From: Ophiocordyceps camponoti-saundersi (nom. inval.)
Lineage: Eukaryota > Ascomycota > Sordariomycetes > Hypocreales > Ophiocordycipitaceae
Assembly: GCA_003339415.1 (NCBI GenBank)
Contig: PDHQ01000100.1
Coordinates: 43,631 to 107,630 of the forward strand
Direction of reading: 5' to 3'
Length of the DNA: 64,000 nucleotides
Positions 31,403-44,522 of the stretch are shown here, one piece after another. The position numbers and the translations under genes were made by a program. The notes under the pieces are model-generated. The model ran no database searches, had not been told where the DNA came from, and saw only the letters and a list, made by a program, of their open reading frames with translations. Each line of letters starts with the position of its first letter. Positions within the stretch are counted from its first letter, which is position 1.

Positions 31403-34400
31403 ATGGCGGCTCCAACCTTCAATTTCGGTTACGTTGCCGGCCATCTCGGCCTCGACCCGCCTCTTTTGATCACCCTGACGACGAAGCCGACCGCCAAACT
31501 TGTTTTCGACTTGCTGCAGGCAGTTGCAAATAAAGCACAAGAGTTTGATGACCTCCACTCCAACAAGCTTCAGGCCGACATCGAGCTCGAGAATGCCGTC
31601 CGCAGCGCCGAGGCACGGTCGCAGACCTCCAAAACCACCACCGAAAGCGCCCTCAAGGAGGTGCAGGAAGCCAGACAGAAATTAAAAGATGAAGGTATGT
31701 CGAAAAATTCCCATCTCATTTCAGAACAACTGTGCTCAGAGATTATGCTCGCCATACAGAAACCCAACGCCAGTCTGCCGAAAACCAGCTGCAGCTTTTT
31801 CGAGCCAAAAGTAGCGATCGTGAGGCCGAAATCGCGACTCTCAACGACAGGATCAACACTCTTCAGTCGTCGCACAGCACGAATCTCAGCATCATCGAGT
31901 CCAACTCGAAGCGTGACCAGGCCGTCGTTGACGAGCTGGCCAAGCAGCACCAGCGCAACGTCGAACTTGCTCGAGAAGTCGCCGCCCTGCAGGAATCAGA
32001 GCAGAATGCCAAGGGCCAGCTCAACAGTTCCAAATATCGGGAAGAGACTCTCAAGCAACAACTGGCACTGGCTCGTAGCAACGAAGAGTGGCTTCAGACT
32101 GAGCTCAAGACGAAGAGCGCCGAGGCACTCAAATACAGAAAAGAAAAGGGCGCCCAGATCGCTCAGCTGCAGCAAGAGGGCGACGATGCCCGATCTCAGG
32201 TCGACTCCCTCCGGCGCTCTGAAAAGCAGCTCCGCGAACGCCTCGCAGCCGCGCAGGCCAAGGCCGATGAGACTCTCGTCACGTTGCAGAAGCAGGAGGC
32301 TGCCTTCTCCACGACTGTCGATAGCTACAAGCAGGAACTTGAAAATCAGCGTCGCCTCGTGGACATGTCCGATCAGCTTAGCAAAAAGCATCATGAGCGC
32401 GTCAAAGATCTCGAGGCGGAGAAGGAACGCCTTCGTGACAACCACGAGAACGAGATCCGTCGGGTCCGTCTCGAGCTGGAGCAGGAGAGGCAGAATTCAT
32501 CTGCCATGGAGGACAAGGTTCGCGAACTCGAGGCCGAGCTCGATGAGGCGCGCGCTCGCATGGAGAGAGGGCCTCAGCCCGGCTCGCAGCCACAGACGCC
32601 CCGGGCCAACGGTCCTCTCCTTGGTCGTTCCGCCTCGCCTTTTGGCACCCCAGCGTCGGTTCGCAGCAAAGCCATCACCGTCACCCAGGCTCTCGAGGAG
32701 AATTACCAGCTCAAGGGACAGCTCGCTACCGAAAAGAGACGTACCCAACGGCTTTCCGAAGAGGTCGACGGAATGATGGCTGCTCTAGAGGCAAAGGCTC
32801 CCGAGATGCAAGAGCTAAAGGCTGAGAACGAAACACTTCGCAATGAGATCGCCCACATGTCCGAGCTGTGCCAGAACAGTTATGAGGAGCGCGACGTGGC
32901 CAAGAAAGCTGCGCGAAAGGCCGAGAGCACGTTGGCCAGCGCTCAATCCGAGGTCAAGATCTGCAAGACGCAGCTCCGCGACCTGGGAACGCAAATCCAG
33001 ATGCTCGTCTTCAACGTCTATGCCCTCGAGAAGGGCGTGGAACAACTTACGGAGGAAGAAAAGTATCGTCTTCAGCAATTGGCCAAGGGCGAAGTCACAG
33101 AGGATTCCCTCTCCGACATGTCCGATACTCATCGTTTCATTACGGAGAAGCTTGTCGTTTATAAAGACATCGAGTCGCTGCGATCCACCAACCAAGAGCA
33201 ACTCCGCATCATTCGTGAGCTAGCCGAGCAGATGGAGAGCGAGGAGGCTCTCGCGCAAAGACACCAAGCCAAGATGGACCACGACGAGGTGCAGAGACTT
33301 AATCAGCAGATCGACCACATGAACGAAGAAATCGCATTCCTTAGGAGAACGGTCGAGAGCTACAAGTCCGAACGCGACATGTTCCGACGCCTCCTCCAGC
33401 AGCGAGGCACTGGCGACGAGGCATCGATGATGCGCAGTTCTCTCGACGGGTCCCAACGGCCGCCCCTCGCTAGCATTGAGGGTGACCAGTCAGAGGCCCT
33501 CAATGAGGCGTTGCGCAAGCTTCAGTTGGAATACGACAATTTTCGAGAGGCTCAGGAGGGCGTTCGCAAAGATCTCCGCAACCAAATCGACCAGCTATCG
33601 GCGGACAAGACTTCGCTTCAGACCGAGAGAATCTCCCTGCAAGGCGACCTCCGAATTGAATCAGAGAGGAGAGAAACGCTTCAGAGTAACTTCGTTGCCC
33701 TCCGAGCCGAGAACGTGGCTCTTCAGAGGAGGAGTGAAAGCCTCTCGGAGACAGCCGCGAGACAGGACATACGGACGCAGCAGGTCGCCGAGGAGCTCGT
33801 TGAAGCTAGGGGATTATTGGATAGCATGAGAAATGAGACGGCCAACCTCAAGGCCGAGAAGCGGCTATGGAAGGATATCCAGGAACGGATGAGCCACGAC
33901 AATGAATCTCTTATTGAAGAGAAGAACCGCCTAAATCACCTCCTCGCCACACAACAGACCTTGGAGAACGAGCGGAATCTTACAGAGGCCGAGACACGAC
34001 GAAAGACACAGGAAAAGATTGAGAAGTTGGAGCGTGAGCTGGACGAGGTGCAGCGCAAGCTTTCTGATGAAGTTGCCGAGAGCAAAAATCTGCAGCTGCG
34101 CAAAGAGTTCGAGGCCAAGGAGTCTCAGAAGCGCATCGACGACCTTCTAGCGAGCCTGAGCCAGGTCCGCGAGGAACATGTCAGCGTCAAGACCTCTAGG
34201 GACCACCTGCAGGCTCGCGTCGACGAGCTGACGGTGGAGTTGCGCAATGCCGAGGAACGCGTCGGTCGGCTGCAGCCGCGGCCCACGCCACGGCCCGGGA
34301 CAACGGTTGACGACAACAGGCAACAGCAGGAGGAGCTTGAGACGGAAATCCGTGATCTCAACAACGAAATCTCGGATCTAAAACGCGATCTCGACCTCGC

Positions 34401-37400
34401 CAATACGAAGCTTCAAAATGCTCAGACGCAAGTCGAGCAGTACAGACAGCTCAGCCAGGACAACGAGGAGGCGCTGGAGGACTTCCGCACATCGCAGGAT
34501 CAGTACCGACAAGAAATGGAGTCGCTCGTGGAGGAAAAACAGACCAAGATCAACGAGCTCGAACAACGCGTCAACGACATGTCTGCGGAGCTGTCGCGGT
34601 CGAATGGCGAGCTGTCGGCATTGCGAGACTCGCAGAGCGAGATTTCGCGCCGTTACGAGGACGAAAAGACGATCCTGCAAGAGGAGCTCGACCGGTTGAA
34701 GGAGCAGAGCGCCAAACACGCAGAGGCAGTCCGTCACCATCAGCAGGACCTCCGGGCACAGGCCGAGATCGCGTCCAAGGCCCAGCTAGACTACGAGCAG
34801 GAGCTACTGAAGCACGCCGAAGCGGCCAAGGCCGCACAGCAATTGCGCGGCGAACTCAACGAGCTGAAGAGTATGACAGCGTCTCTCAGGGCAGAGGCCG
34901 AGTCCGCCAAGGTCACTCTGTCACAGAACGAGAGCTCATGGGAGGAGCGACGTCAAAACCTAGAGCGTGAGATGGCCGAGGTCACAGCACGCCGGGAAGA
35001 CGTCAACGCGCAGAACAAGCTGCTACACCAGCAGCTCGAAGGCCTCACCGCCCAGGTAGCGGCCCTACAGCAAAAGCGCGGAGGAGCCGAAGCCGACGAC
35101 GAGGCCATGTCCCCCGTGCCTGTTGGCGACGCCTTGGACAGCTTCCGCGAGCTGAATGGATATCTGCGTCGTGAGAAGGAGATTCTCGAAGTGCAGTATG
35201 ACCTCAAGTCGCAAGAGTCGAAGCGTCTGCAGCAGCAAGTCGAGTATCTGCAGTCGCAGGTCGATGAAGTTCGCCTTAAGCTGGACCAGGAACGAGCCCA
35301 GGCCGCACAAGGTGGCCTGAATGTGACGCACCAGAACCTCATGGAAAAGCTGACGGAGCTGAACCTTTACCGCGAGAGCAGCGCCACACTACGCAACGAA
35401 AACCACCAGCTCAAAGACAGAATCGCGGAAAGCAGCACGAAGATAGAGGAGCTGCAGGGCAAGGTTCAGCCACTCGAGGCCGAGATCGAGAACCTGAAGA
35501 CGACCAAGTCGTATCTGGAGGAAGAGGTGAAGCAGATTCAGGAAGATCGAGACCGCTGGCAGAAGCGGACCGAGGGCATCTTGACCAAGTACGGACGCGT
35601 CGACCCGGCCGAAATGGATTCGCTTAGGAAGAACATGGAGGGCCTGCAACAGGAGCGTGACGCTCTTAGGGAGGGCGAAGTCCCGCTGCGAGCCAGGGTC
35701 GCCGAGCTCGAGACGACGCTGGAGACGGAACGCGAGGGCTGGCAGAATACCCGGGCCAAGCTTACGGAACAGTTCAAGGAGAGGTCCAAGAGGCTGACAG
35801 GCGACAAGAACGAGTGGGTTACGAAATGCAATGCGATTCAGAACCAGCTCGAAGATGCGCAGAAACGTGCCGACGACGTCGGACTGGAGAAAGCCGAGCT
35901 CGAGAAGGAGATGCAGAGCTTCAAGGAGCAGGTACGAAAGTTGCGACAAAATGCACCTCAGGGCCAGCAGGCCCAGCAGGGGCCCCAAGACGGATCTGCT
36001 TCCGCAGAGGTGGTAGACCAGCTGCAGCAGCGACTGGCCGACGCCAGGAAGGAGCTGGAGGCCGTCACTGCGCAGAAGCTGGGTGCCGAGCAGCAACTAC
36101 AGGACTTGCAAGCAGCGCTGCAGGCTGCCATCTCGGAGCGCGACGAGGCCGTGCAGAGGCTTCAAGAGACGACGGCGATGGCGGAGGAAGCCTCGAGAAG
36201 AGCAGCGGAGGCTGCGGCGCAGCAATCCAACACGATTTCGGCCACGCCGGCACAGGCAAGCGGCGGCGAGGCGTCAGGTCTCGCTGAAGCGGAGAGGAGA
36301 AGCCTGGAGGAGAGAGCGGTTGCGGCCGAAGCCAAAGTCGCCGAGTTGGAGGAGAAGGTGGCGCAGGTCGAACAGACGATTAAGGAGCGTTGCGATAAGA
36401 TGCGTGATGCTCTTAATAACAAGCTGAAGGACAGCCGCGCTAAGCACGACGAAGAGCTGAAGCAGAAAGGCGAAGACCTCAGACTCCAATTCGAGCAGGA
36501 GAAGCGCATCTGGCTGGCCGAAAACCAATCTGCAAACAACTCGGCGCCCCGGGTCATCACTGTGGAGGACTTGAGCCAGCTGGAAGATGCGACCATCCGA
36601 ACCTTCTTGTCCACAAACCCGACTGTTAAGAGCATAGTCATGAGCAACCTCCAGACCCAGCTTAAGAAGCGGTCCGAGGCTGAGATGGCCAAGATGAAGG
36701 GAGAGATAGACGCCAAGATTGCGGCGGCTCGCGAGCAGGCGCAGCTCATGGAGTCCAAGAAGTCGAGCCTGCGCCTGAACATGGCGGAAAACAAACTTAA
36801 GATGGCGGCCGCTAAGCTCGGAGTCGTCGAGACCGCAGTCAGGGAGACGCCTCAAAAGGCGGTGTCGGAGGTTTGGGAGGAGGTCAAGAAGACCCGCGTG
36901 TCCAGCGGAGCAGGGCCAGCAACGCCGGCCAAGGCAGCACCCGCAAGCCCGACGACGACGCCCGGCGACGCCACGCCCGGGCAGACGGCGGCATCGAAGC
37001 AGCCGACTCCCGGACAATCGACTCCGGGACAACCGGCAACCGGACTACCGGCAACCGGACTACCGCCACACCCACTAACCGGACTACCGGCAACCGGACT
37101 ACCGACAGCCGGACAGGTACGACCCGTCAGTGGGATTCCTGTTCCGGCCACGGTCAACCCTTTTGCTTCATCCTCTGAGGCAACGGCAAACGACTCGCCG
37201 AATCCATTCGAGCCCAAGAACAAGCCCGAAGCTGAGGGTTCACCGGCAGGCCAAGTGCCGCAGGGCGGTCCCAGGTCCTCCGGAATCCCGATGCCGCGCG
37301 GGGGAGGCAGCCGTGGCCGGGGGGGCGGTAACTACGTTCCGCCGGCGCAGCGAGGAGCTCAGGAGAGCGGGCCTGGGCAAGCAGGTCAAGCCGGGCGCGG

Positions 37401-37512
37401 TCGAGGTCGAGGTGGCGGTAATGCTGCCACTACCGACTTTCAACCTGGCAACAAGCGGCAAAGAAACGAGTCTGAGGCAGGAAGAGGCGCGAAGAGACAG
37501 CGAGGTCACTGA
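31403..37512 (+). CDS. mlp1: Nuclear-pore filament protein Mlp1/TPR-like
   Basis: Two exons, 31403-31694 and 31760-37512, with a 65-nt intron (GTATGT..ACAG, phase 1), give 2014 aa, the size of fungal Mlp1 and animal TPR. Nearly the whole protein (about residues 40-1800) is coiled coil, with recurrent TPR/MLP features such as MLVFNVYALEKGVEQL, HRFITEKLVVYKDIESLRST and a conserved C-terminal coil ending ITVEDLSQLEDATIRTFLST. The tail after about 1830 is disordered, with TGLPA repeats (around residue 1856), RGG-rich stretches (around 1950) and a KRQR motif close to the end. Such proteins line the nuclear basket and act in mRNA export, telomere tethering and spindle-checkpoint scaffolding. The unspliced frame through exon 1 runs on to 32776 but is a shadow. 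Confidence 0.9.
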
Positions 37513-38029
37513 GGACAGGAGAAATATTCCTCCTTGTCCTGTTATGATTGTTGTCGGTTGACTTGATGGAACCCCGTCGTTGCTGGCACCATTCGGAGGG
37601 ATGGAAGGAGAGGAGGTGAATTGATGATTGATCGATATACCCCGAAAGTGGAACAGTTACGTGTGTAGCTGGCTGAAGAAGATGAAGGAGAGGAGGAGAT
37701 AGAGACAGACAAGAGTCTAGAGTTGCTAAATGTAGCTAGCTTTCGTGCCTAGGAAAAAGGGTGTCTAGTGCTGTTGAGCGGTGGGAAATGTCATACAGCA
37801 AATACCAGTAGGTAGAAAGAGAGATGCGTTACTGTAAGTGAGTGAGTGAGACTGAGTGGTGATGGTGGTGAGTGGAGATGACGATAGAGGCATTAGAGTC
37901 ACGTGAAGATGCTTACCTGATGTCCATGATTTTCTTTCACCTCCAGCTTCCAAGGCCAATTTTCTCGCGACTCGACGAAGTATAGAAGACGTATCGCAGC
38001 TGAGAGCGGTTCCCAGCTGGACGCAGACA
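37513..38029. promoter_or_regulatory. Upstream region of the Mak5 gene with a TCACGTGA E-box
   Basis: 517 bp. A palindromic TCACGTGA at 37899-37906 lies about 125 bp before the Mak5 ATG; such sites bind bHLH factors of the Cbf1 type. The rest is GA/GT-rich DNA without a gene. Confidence 0.55.
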
Positions 38030-40185
38030 ATGGCTCCTCAGCCGAGGAAGCGTAAACTCGGCAATGCGTCAGCTTCAGCGGCGAAACGAAGTAAAAAGAA
38101 TTCACAAGCTGCGGTTCAGCGCAAGCAGCGCATTCTCCCGGCCGCGTCTCTTCCGTGGAAGCCGGTCGACGAGTCGGAGCCTGGTGGACTGGAGGTGATT
38201 TCCGGCGTTGATGTGGTGAGGGTCGGTGGCGAGGTGCGGTTCGCGCTGGAAGGGGGGCAGAAGGATGAGAATGAGGATGGGGATGAGTCGTCCTTTCATG
38301 GCTTTAGCGATGACGACGGTGAACAATTAGCCAAGCCTTCTCGGCAAAAGGCGAAACCGATCAGCAAGAAGACTGAAAAGACGGGAAAACAGAATGGAAA
38401 ACAGACGGGGAAATCCGTGCCCAAGGTGGATGTGACGCATTGGAAACGACTGGGCCTCTCGGCGCGCATCTTATCGGCCATCGCCAAGCTGGGCTTCTCG
38501 AAGCCGACGGCTATACAGGAGAAGACGATCCCGGCCATCGTTGCCGGAGAGGACGTCATCGGAAAGGCGCAGACGGGATCCGGCAAGACGTTGGCTTTTG
38601 GGATCCCCGTGATCGAGAGCTGGCTTGCCTCACACGATGAAGACGAAGACGACCGGCCTCGCGGACCCCTGGCGCTGGTGCTAAGCCCGACGAGAGAGCT
38701 GGCTAAACAGCTGGGCGAGCACCTCAAGGCACTATGCGAAGGCCTCCTCCCCGAAGCCCCCTACGTCTGCGTCGTCACAGGCGGTCTCAGCATCCAGAAG
38801 CAGCAGCGTCAGCTGGCCAAGGCGGACATCATCGTCGCCACCCCGGGCCGGCTGTGGGAGGTGATGGACGGCGACGCGCGGCTGCAGCAGTCTCTGGCTC
38901 AGGTTCGCTTCCTCGTCGTCGATGAGGCTGACCGTCTTCTCGCTGCCGGTCACTTTGCTGAGGTCGAGCACATCGTCGGCGCGCTGGACCGGGTACATCC
39001 TGAGGCGCGTGCCGAGTCGTCGGCGCTGCCGCAGAGGCAGACGCTCGTCTTCTCTGCTACCATCAGCATGCATCTGCAGACTAAACTTGCTGGAAAGAAG
39101 AGACCGGGTCGTCCCGTGGGTGACGATGACGGCGACGAGGACAAGACGGCGTATCTCCTCAAGTGTCTTAGCTTCCGTCGTGAGCCGAAGTTGGTCGACG
39201 CCAACCCTACCGGTCTCATGGCTCAGGGTCTACGAGAAGGCCTCGTCGAATGCGGCGCAGCCGAAAAGGTGCCTTTTTTTTTCCCCTTCCTCCTCCTCCT
39301 TCTCACTCCCCACTTGACTGACCATCACACCCCAACGGACGACAGGATCTCTACCTCTACACCGTCCTCCTCCTCAACCCCAAACGCCGCACCCTCGTCT
39401 TCGCAAACTCCATCTCCGCCGTCCGCCGTCTAGCTCCCCTCCTACAACAGCTCAAACTGACATCCCTACCCCTCCACTCGCAACTGGCGCAAAAGGCCCG
39501 ACTACGAGCCGTGGAGCGCTTCGCCTCAGCCTCGGCCTCGACTTCCACCGTCCTCGTCGCCACCGACGTCGCCGCCCGCGGCCTCGACATACCAGACGTC
39601 GACCTCGTGATCCACTATCACGTCCCCCGCTCGGCAGACGCCTACGTCCACCGATCAGGACGCACGGCTCGCGCCCACCGCCCGGGAGCAAGCATCCTCC
39701 TCTGCTCACCGGATGAGGTAGTGCCGACGCGCAGGCTCGCAGCCCACGTCCACGCCGCCTCGGCCGACGGCAAGAAAGCAAAGCACCTCATCCCCCTGAT
39801 CCCACTAGACAGCACCGTCGCAGCCCGTCTCCGGCCACGCGTCACGCTCGCAAAGCGCATCGCCGACGCGGCTCTAGCCAAGAACAAGTCCCGAAGCGAC
39901 GACGCGTGGATGCGCGCCGCAGCCGAAGATCTAGGCGTCGAGATGGACGACGACGACGACGACGAGAGGTCCTCTTCCGCCGATGGGACAATGTCAAAGG
40001 CCGAAGTGGCCGCTCTCCGCGCCCAGTTGGCCGCCGAGCTGGGCCGTAGAGTCAACCTCGGCGTCAGTGAGCGGTACGTAGCTGGAGGGAGGGTCGATGT
40101 CGGAGCCTTACTTCGGGATCGGAATGGCATCTTCCTCGGTGGTGGAGATGGACTCATGCTCGATTCCATGAACGATGGTTGGTGA
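38030..40185 (+). CDS. mak5: ATP-dependent RNA helicase Mak5 (60S ribosome biogenesis)
   Basis: Two exons, 38030-39268 and 39346-40185 (77-nt intron, CTGAC branch, phase 0), give 692 aa. All DEAD-box motifs are present: the Q-motif region LGFSKPTAIQ, Walker A AQTGSGKT, PTRELA, TPGRLWE, VVDEADRLL, VFSATI, TLVFANSISAVRRL, ATDVAARGLDI and HRSGRTAR. The LxLSxxIxxAIxxLGFSKPT entry and LVFANSISAVRRL are specific to the Mak5/DDX24 subfamily. The basic Lys-rich N-terminus (residues 1-40) and an acidic Asp/Glu patch precede the core. Mak5 acts in the nucleolus on pre-60S particles. The insert between SAT and motif IV, AGKKRPGRPVGDDDGDED, is longer and more charged than usual. Confidence 0.95.
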
Positions 40186-40346
40186 TGGAAAGTAGAGGGA
40201 GCAAAAGACGAAGGTCCCAACAATACGGAGTGGTGACTTGACATTTCCATGTGCTGCTAAATCTAACAAAGACATCTTTCCAAAAATATGCCTGACAAGA
40301 ACGCATCCTACATGCTCAATGCCCGATGGCAAGCCTCGTTATAATC

Positions 40347-42101
40347 TCAAGCCTCAGCCTTGCGCAACGAAGACAAGGACCCCTTCTTCCTCCGCACCTC
40401 AATGCAGGCCCCGAGCGGAGGGATGCCAGTCGGGCCAATCCATGTAGACTGGGGTCTCTGAGGGATAGGACGGAAGTCGTAGTTCAGCAGCAGGTGGGCC
40501 ATGATGAGCTTCAGCTCGTGGGCTGCGAAGAAGCGGCCCGGACAGGCGTGTCTTCCGTGGCCGAAGGCGAAATGGCGGTCGCTGGTGGAGACCATTCCTA
40601 GGGTGTGAGGGTTGTTGACCTGGGCAGTATAGGCTCGGCCTCCTTTCTCATTGACCTCGTCGACAACAGCCTTTTCTTCTTCGGCCCCCTCCTCTCGCAT
40701 CCGGGCGTAGCGGAGCGGTTGGTAGGCCAGGGGGTCGCTGAAGAGGAGATCGTCGTGATGGGTACCTTCAGTATTGACCGTGAGGATGCAACCTCGCGGG
40801 AGGGTCCAGTCAAAGTCTGGGTGACGAAGGCCTTGGGGGGAGACGACGGCGCGGTGGACGAGGGTGTCGGAGAAATTGCTTAGTCTCTGAGACTCGCGTA
40901 CGGAAGAATCCAAGCGACGGAGAGATTGCAGCCCGGGTTTGTTCCAGGGGACGCCCGGTGAGGGGCAATGCTCCTTGATCTCGTCCGTCAGCAGTTCCAT
41001 GGCGGCCGCGGCTTCGTCGGCCGGCATGGAGAGCATGTCGAGCATCCAGGCGTGACCCGTCAGAACCGTCGTATGAATGGACGCGAACTCGACCGGTAGC
41101 AGGCAGGTGGATATGATGGAGGGGTCGAGAAGCCAAGGCTTGTCCTCCCGTTTCGCCAGCCGGATTGCCCAGGTGATGAAGTCTTCAGGCGGCGGCGGAG
41201 ACGACGACGACGACTCATCGTCCTCCATGTCAGCGAGACGGCGCTCGATGAGAGGGGCGAGCTTCTTCTGAGCCGAGCGCCAATACAGCCAGTTGGGTAT
41301 GGCCAGTAGACGGCCCAGAATGGGATGCAAAACGCGAGGAAACAGCCTCATGATCATGCAGTTGCGATTGACGGCATTTGTGAAGCCAACCATGGAAGCA
41401 AGGAAAGCTTCGTCGCGGCACATGCCTTCGCCGACGAGCATCCGGTTGGTCACTTGCGGCACTATATCGAGCCAGAGATGCCATAGATTGACGCTCGTCC
41501 ACTCGTGCTCGTTGACACGAGTCAGCGCCCGCTCGCTCGCGTTCTGAACCTCGACATCAATAGCCGGGACAAGCGTCGCCAGGTGACGTGGCAGAAACTT
41601 GGTGACGATGCGGGCCGTCACTTCTTCACGGATGAGCCTGCGGTTGAGGAAGTTGTAGTTGCTGAAGAGGAAGTTGTCGTGCGCCATCTTGGCGCTCACC
41701 ACGGTATCCGGCTGTTCCATCAGCCAACCGATCATAGATCGGGGCAGAACCACTTCGGCCGGCTCAGATAAGAAGGCCGGCACGACAAATGGAAGCCCCT
41801 TTCTGCCGTACTAATGCGCCGATTGTCAACAAAATAAGCTTCAGAGAAGAGGGGTCATATCAAAGACGCGTACCTCTGCATAGCCATCATTCATCCACAC
41901 GCGGTGTTTCGTTACATGGGCGAAGCTGTTCTTGAGGTGAGCTATAAAGCCGTGGCCGTAGCCAAAGGATGGAATCTGCCCGGGACAGCGAGGAAGCACC
42001 AAAAAGTCGATGACGTAGGCTGCGAGGATGAATAAGAAACAAAAGCCGGCCACATGGGCCCAGGTGAGGGCATGAACGACCTGATAGCCCAGGGCCGTCA
42101 T
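40347..42101 (-). CDS. Cytochrome P450 monooxygenase
   Basis: Two exons on the minus strand, 42101-41874 and 41810-40347, with a 63-nt intron, give 563 aa. The N-terminus has a membrane anchor (AGFCFLFILAAYVIDFLVL) and the Pro-rich hinge PRCPGQIPS. The helix-I region EFASIHTTVLTGHAWML, the K-helix ESQR (in SVRESQRLSNF) and the heme-binding loop FGHGRHACPGRFFA (Cys499) are intact. The IHTT variant of helix I is common in fungal P450s related to terpene and secondary-metabolite oxidases. The substrate is unknown. It converges with Mak5 (162 bp apart), and its start lies close behind the end of the Artemis-like gene. An acidic Asp/Ser/Pro loop (EDDESSSSSPPPP) interrupts the middle. No biosynthetic cluster surrounds it. 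Confidence 0.9.
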
Positions 42102-42337
42102 GATGCAAAGTGAGGAGGAAGCGGAGGATGAGGGTGAGGGGGACGAGGGGGACGAGACGACGACGACGACGAAGACGTCAAAGATGAAGATGAAGATGTG
42201 TTGAACCCCTCTCGGACTCGTAAGCTGCGGTCAGAGATGCGTCAAGGGAGAAGCAAAGAAAGCTTTTTAGCGTGCGACGCGCAAAGTGCCGAGCTAGAGA
42301 CGGTTTTGCCATGGCACTAAGCAATCCGAAACAGTAG

Positions 42338-44449
42338 TCAGAGCTCCTCATCTGCCACACCATGACCCCCGTCCGTTGACAGCAGCGAGATGGGCCTCCA
42401 GATGCCGTCTTCATCAGATGCATTGGCCATCATATGCTGGTAGGCCTCGTTTCGGGAGACCTCGTAGCTCGAAGAGGCATTGGTCTCTTGCGAGTCATGA
42501 CAACTAACAAGAGAGTCTTCCATCTCTTCGCGTCCACGCTTGCAATTCTCGCCATGGTCTGCTGCTTGCGTCGAAGGAGACGTAGACTTCATAGATTCCA
42601 TCATCAGATCATGCTGAAAAACCTGCTTGTCGGAGCAAAATTTTCCGAAAAGCGAACGAATCGATATGTCTGTGAGGCGCTTCAGTTGAGCATCAGCGAA
42701 GCTAGAAATCATTGAGACAAACCTTGCGTCTTCCAGCGTTCGATGTTCACCGTGCACGGCCATACATCATGTGGACGAAACAATTCGATCAACTGGCAAA
42801 GCTCTGGATACGAGGAATGCCTCGAGTACGGAAACCGGATAACGCTCGGTAGGCCGCCGACCGTCCTTTTGTCAGACGCTGCGGGCTCTCGCCGTCCAGA
42901 GCCCGGTATCAGGCCTGAGAGGGCAGTTTCAACCCGAACCCCGTTACCTTCGCCCAAGGAGGAGGCGGCCACGTTAAGAGAAAGGCCTCTGCCTTTTTCC
43001 TTGATGTCGACAACAGTTCTCTTGAGTCCTTGTCGTTGAGCTTCGTCCAGGGACTCGCACCGTGAAATTCTGTTAAATGTCAGCGCGGGCCCGGTATACG
43101 AAGACTACCAGAGCGAGCTCACAAGTCCATTAGGGCCGCGGCATCTTCCTCGAGAGAAAAGTTCAACTCGGCCTCGCGCTCGAGATCCTCTCCGCCGCCT
43201 CCGACGCCTTGCTCAGCGAGCGCTTCACCATTGGCCAAACGCGCAACGATTGGCTGGATAGAGACGACAGCCGGACCCGTAGCCATGGCACACATGGTGC
43301 CCTTGTCGCAGCTGTGTAGCCGGACGTGAGGATCCGACGTTAGGCAGCCCGGATGCGGCGTGTTTGCGCACATGTGTCCCATGAGTGCCGCCGCGCAAGA
43401 AGCTAGATGTTGGTCGCTCGAGACCCGGAGAGCGCCATAGACCCGGAGCTTATAGTCGTCGACGTGAATCTGGGCCCGGTGTCAGAATTAGGCACTGACC
43501 AGACGCGAGACGGCCACATACGGGTGAGTCGAGCGCCCTAGATAACGCGATCCATACGTCTTCGTAGCCATAAGTCCAGGCCTTGATGTGAAAGACAGTG
43601 TGGTCTGGATAGCGAGCAACGTCGCGAAGCAACTGGACAATGCCGGCCGCTTTGGATGGAAAGGGGACGTCGGCGATGAAGGAGGTGTCGAGGTAGATGG
43701 TGTCGAGCGCCTTCAGGCCACAGGAATATTCTATCAGAAGCGGGTTCCGGGCGAGACCATTCAAAAACCAAGGCTCGCAGCGCAGGTCTCCGGTATACAG
43801 GATCGTCTTACCATCTCCTTCAATCACTCGTCGAGTGGTCAGACAACAAGAGAGTCAGATGGGAGAAACACCAAGCCTACAGAACATGACGGCGCCGGGG
43901 CAGTGATTGGCATCGAAGAGAGTGACGCGGATGCTGCGCCCCGGTCGCAGCTCGATAGTCGTCGGCGTCTCCAGCGGCAACGGCTTCTGCGGCGACGTAA
44001 GCGGAGCGGATATGCGACAGGACGGAGCAAGCGGACGTACCAAGACTCGGGCGAGGTGTCTGTAAGTCTGCTGTCGGGCCTCGAGGATACCCTTGGCATA
44101 ATTGATGCGGCACGGGTAGCGCTCGAGGCGGAGGAGCATCTCACGCGTCGCAGCGGAGCAGTATACGCTGCTTGTGTAAGTGGATTTCGCGATGGAAAGA
44201 GGGGGGAGCGAAGAAGATCGAACGCGTACATACAAGGGGGAGCGAAGACTTTCAAGTCCGGCTAGATGGTCGCTGTGGATGTGGCTCAGGAAGCAGGCCA
44301 GAGCCGTTGCACGGTTACGGAAGAAGTCAACTGTATCGCGTCGTATTAGTGGCAGTGTAGACTGAGAAAGGGGGGGACGAAGGGGGTTGAGACGGTGACG
44401 GACTCCTGATCTCGGGAAACTCGGGAACGATGCCATTGAAGGTCGACAT
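42338..44449 (-). CDS. Artemis/SNM1-type metallo-beta-lactamase DNA nuclease (DRMBL)
   Basis: Eight exons on the minus strand give 568 aa: 44449-44404, 44330-44234, 44167-44041, 43986-43881, 43826-43522, 43469-43123, 43069-42723 and 42669-42338. Every junction keeps phase. The assembled protein has the metallo-beta-lactamase motif FLSHIHSDHLAGLESL, motif III DANHCPGAVMF, the LYTGDL aspartate and the later IRFPYSRHSSYPELCQLI block of the DNA-repair beta-CASP branch. Relatives are 5'-exonucleases or endonucleases that open hairpins and process crosslinks or double-strand-break ends. Cys-containing stretches such as HMCANTPHPGCLT and HSCDKGTMC follow the core. The first exon (MSTFNGIVPEFPEIR) splices through an unusual GTCCGT donor. 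The protein ends in a disordered, acidic tail. Simple ORF calling sees only fragments. Confidence 0.82.
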
Positions 44450-44522
44450 GACGGCGAGCTTAAGTAGCAAGGTGAGTGGAGAGAGACGACGATTTCCGAC
44501 GAGCGAGTTGTGCGAGGAGACT

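Noticed and set aside
31403..32776. Unspliced 457-codon frame through the start of the Mlp1/TPR gene
   Set aside because: After the 31695-31759 intron the true frame shifts; the extended frame becomes Arg/Ser-rich noise that overlaps the coiled-coil frame.
35389..36096. Long minus-strand frames inside the Mlp1/TPR gene (also 32.0-32.4 kb and 36.2-37.0 kb)
   Set aside because: They are antisense shadows of GC-rich coiled-coil codons, and the plus-strand gene explains the region.
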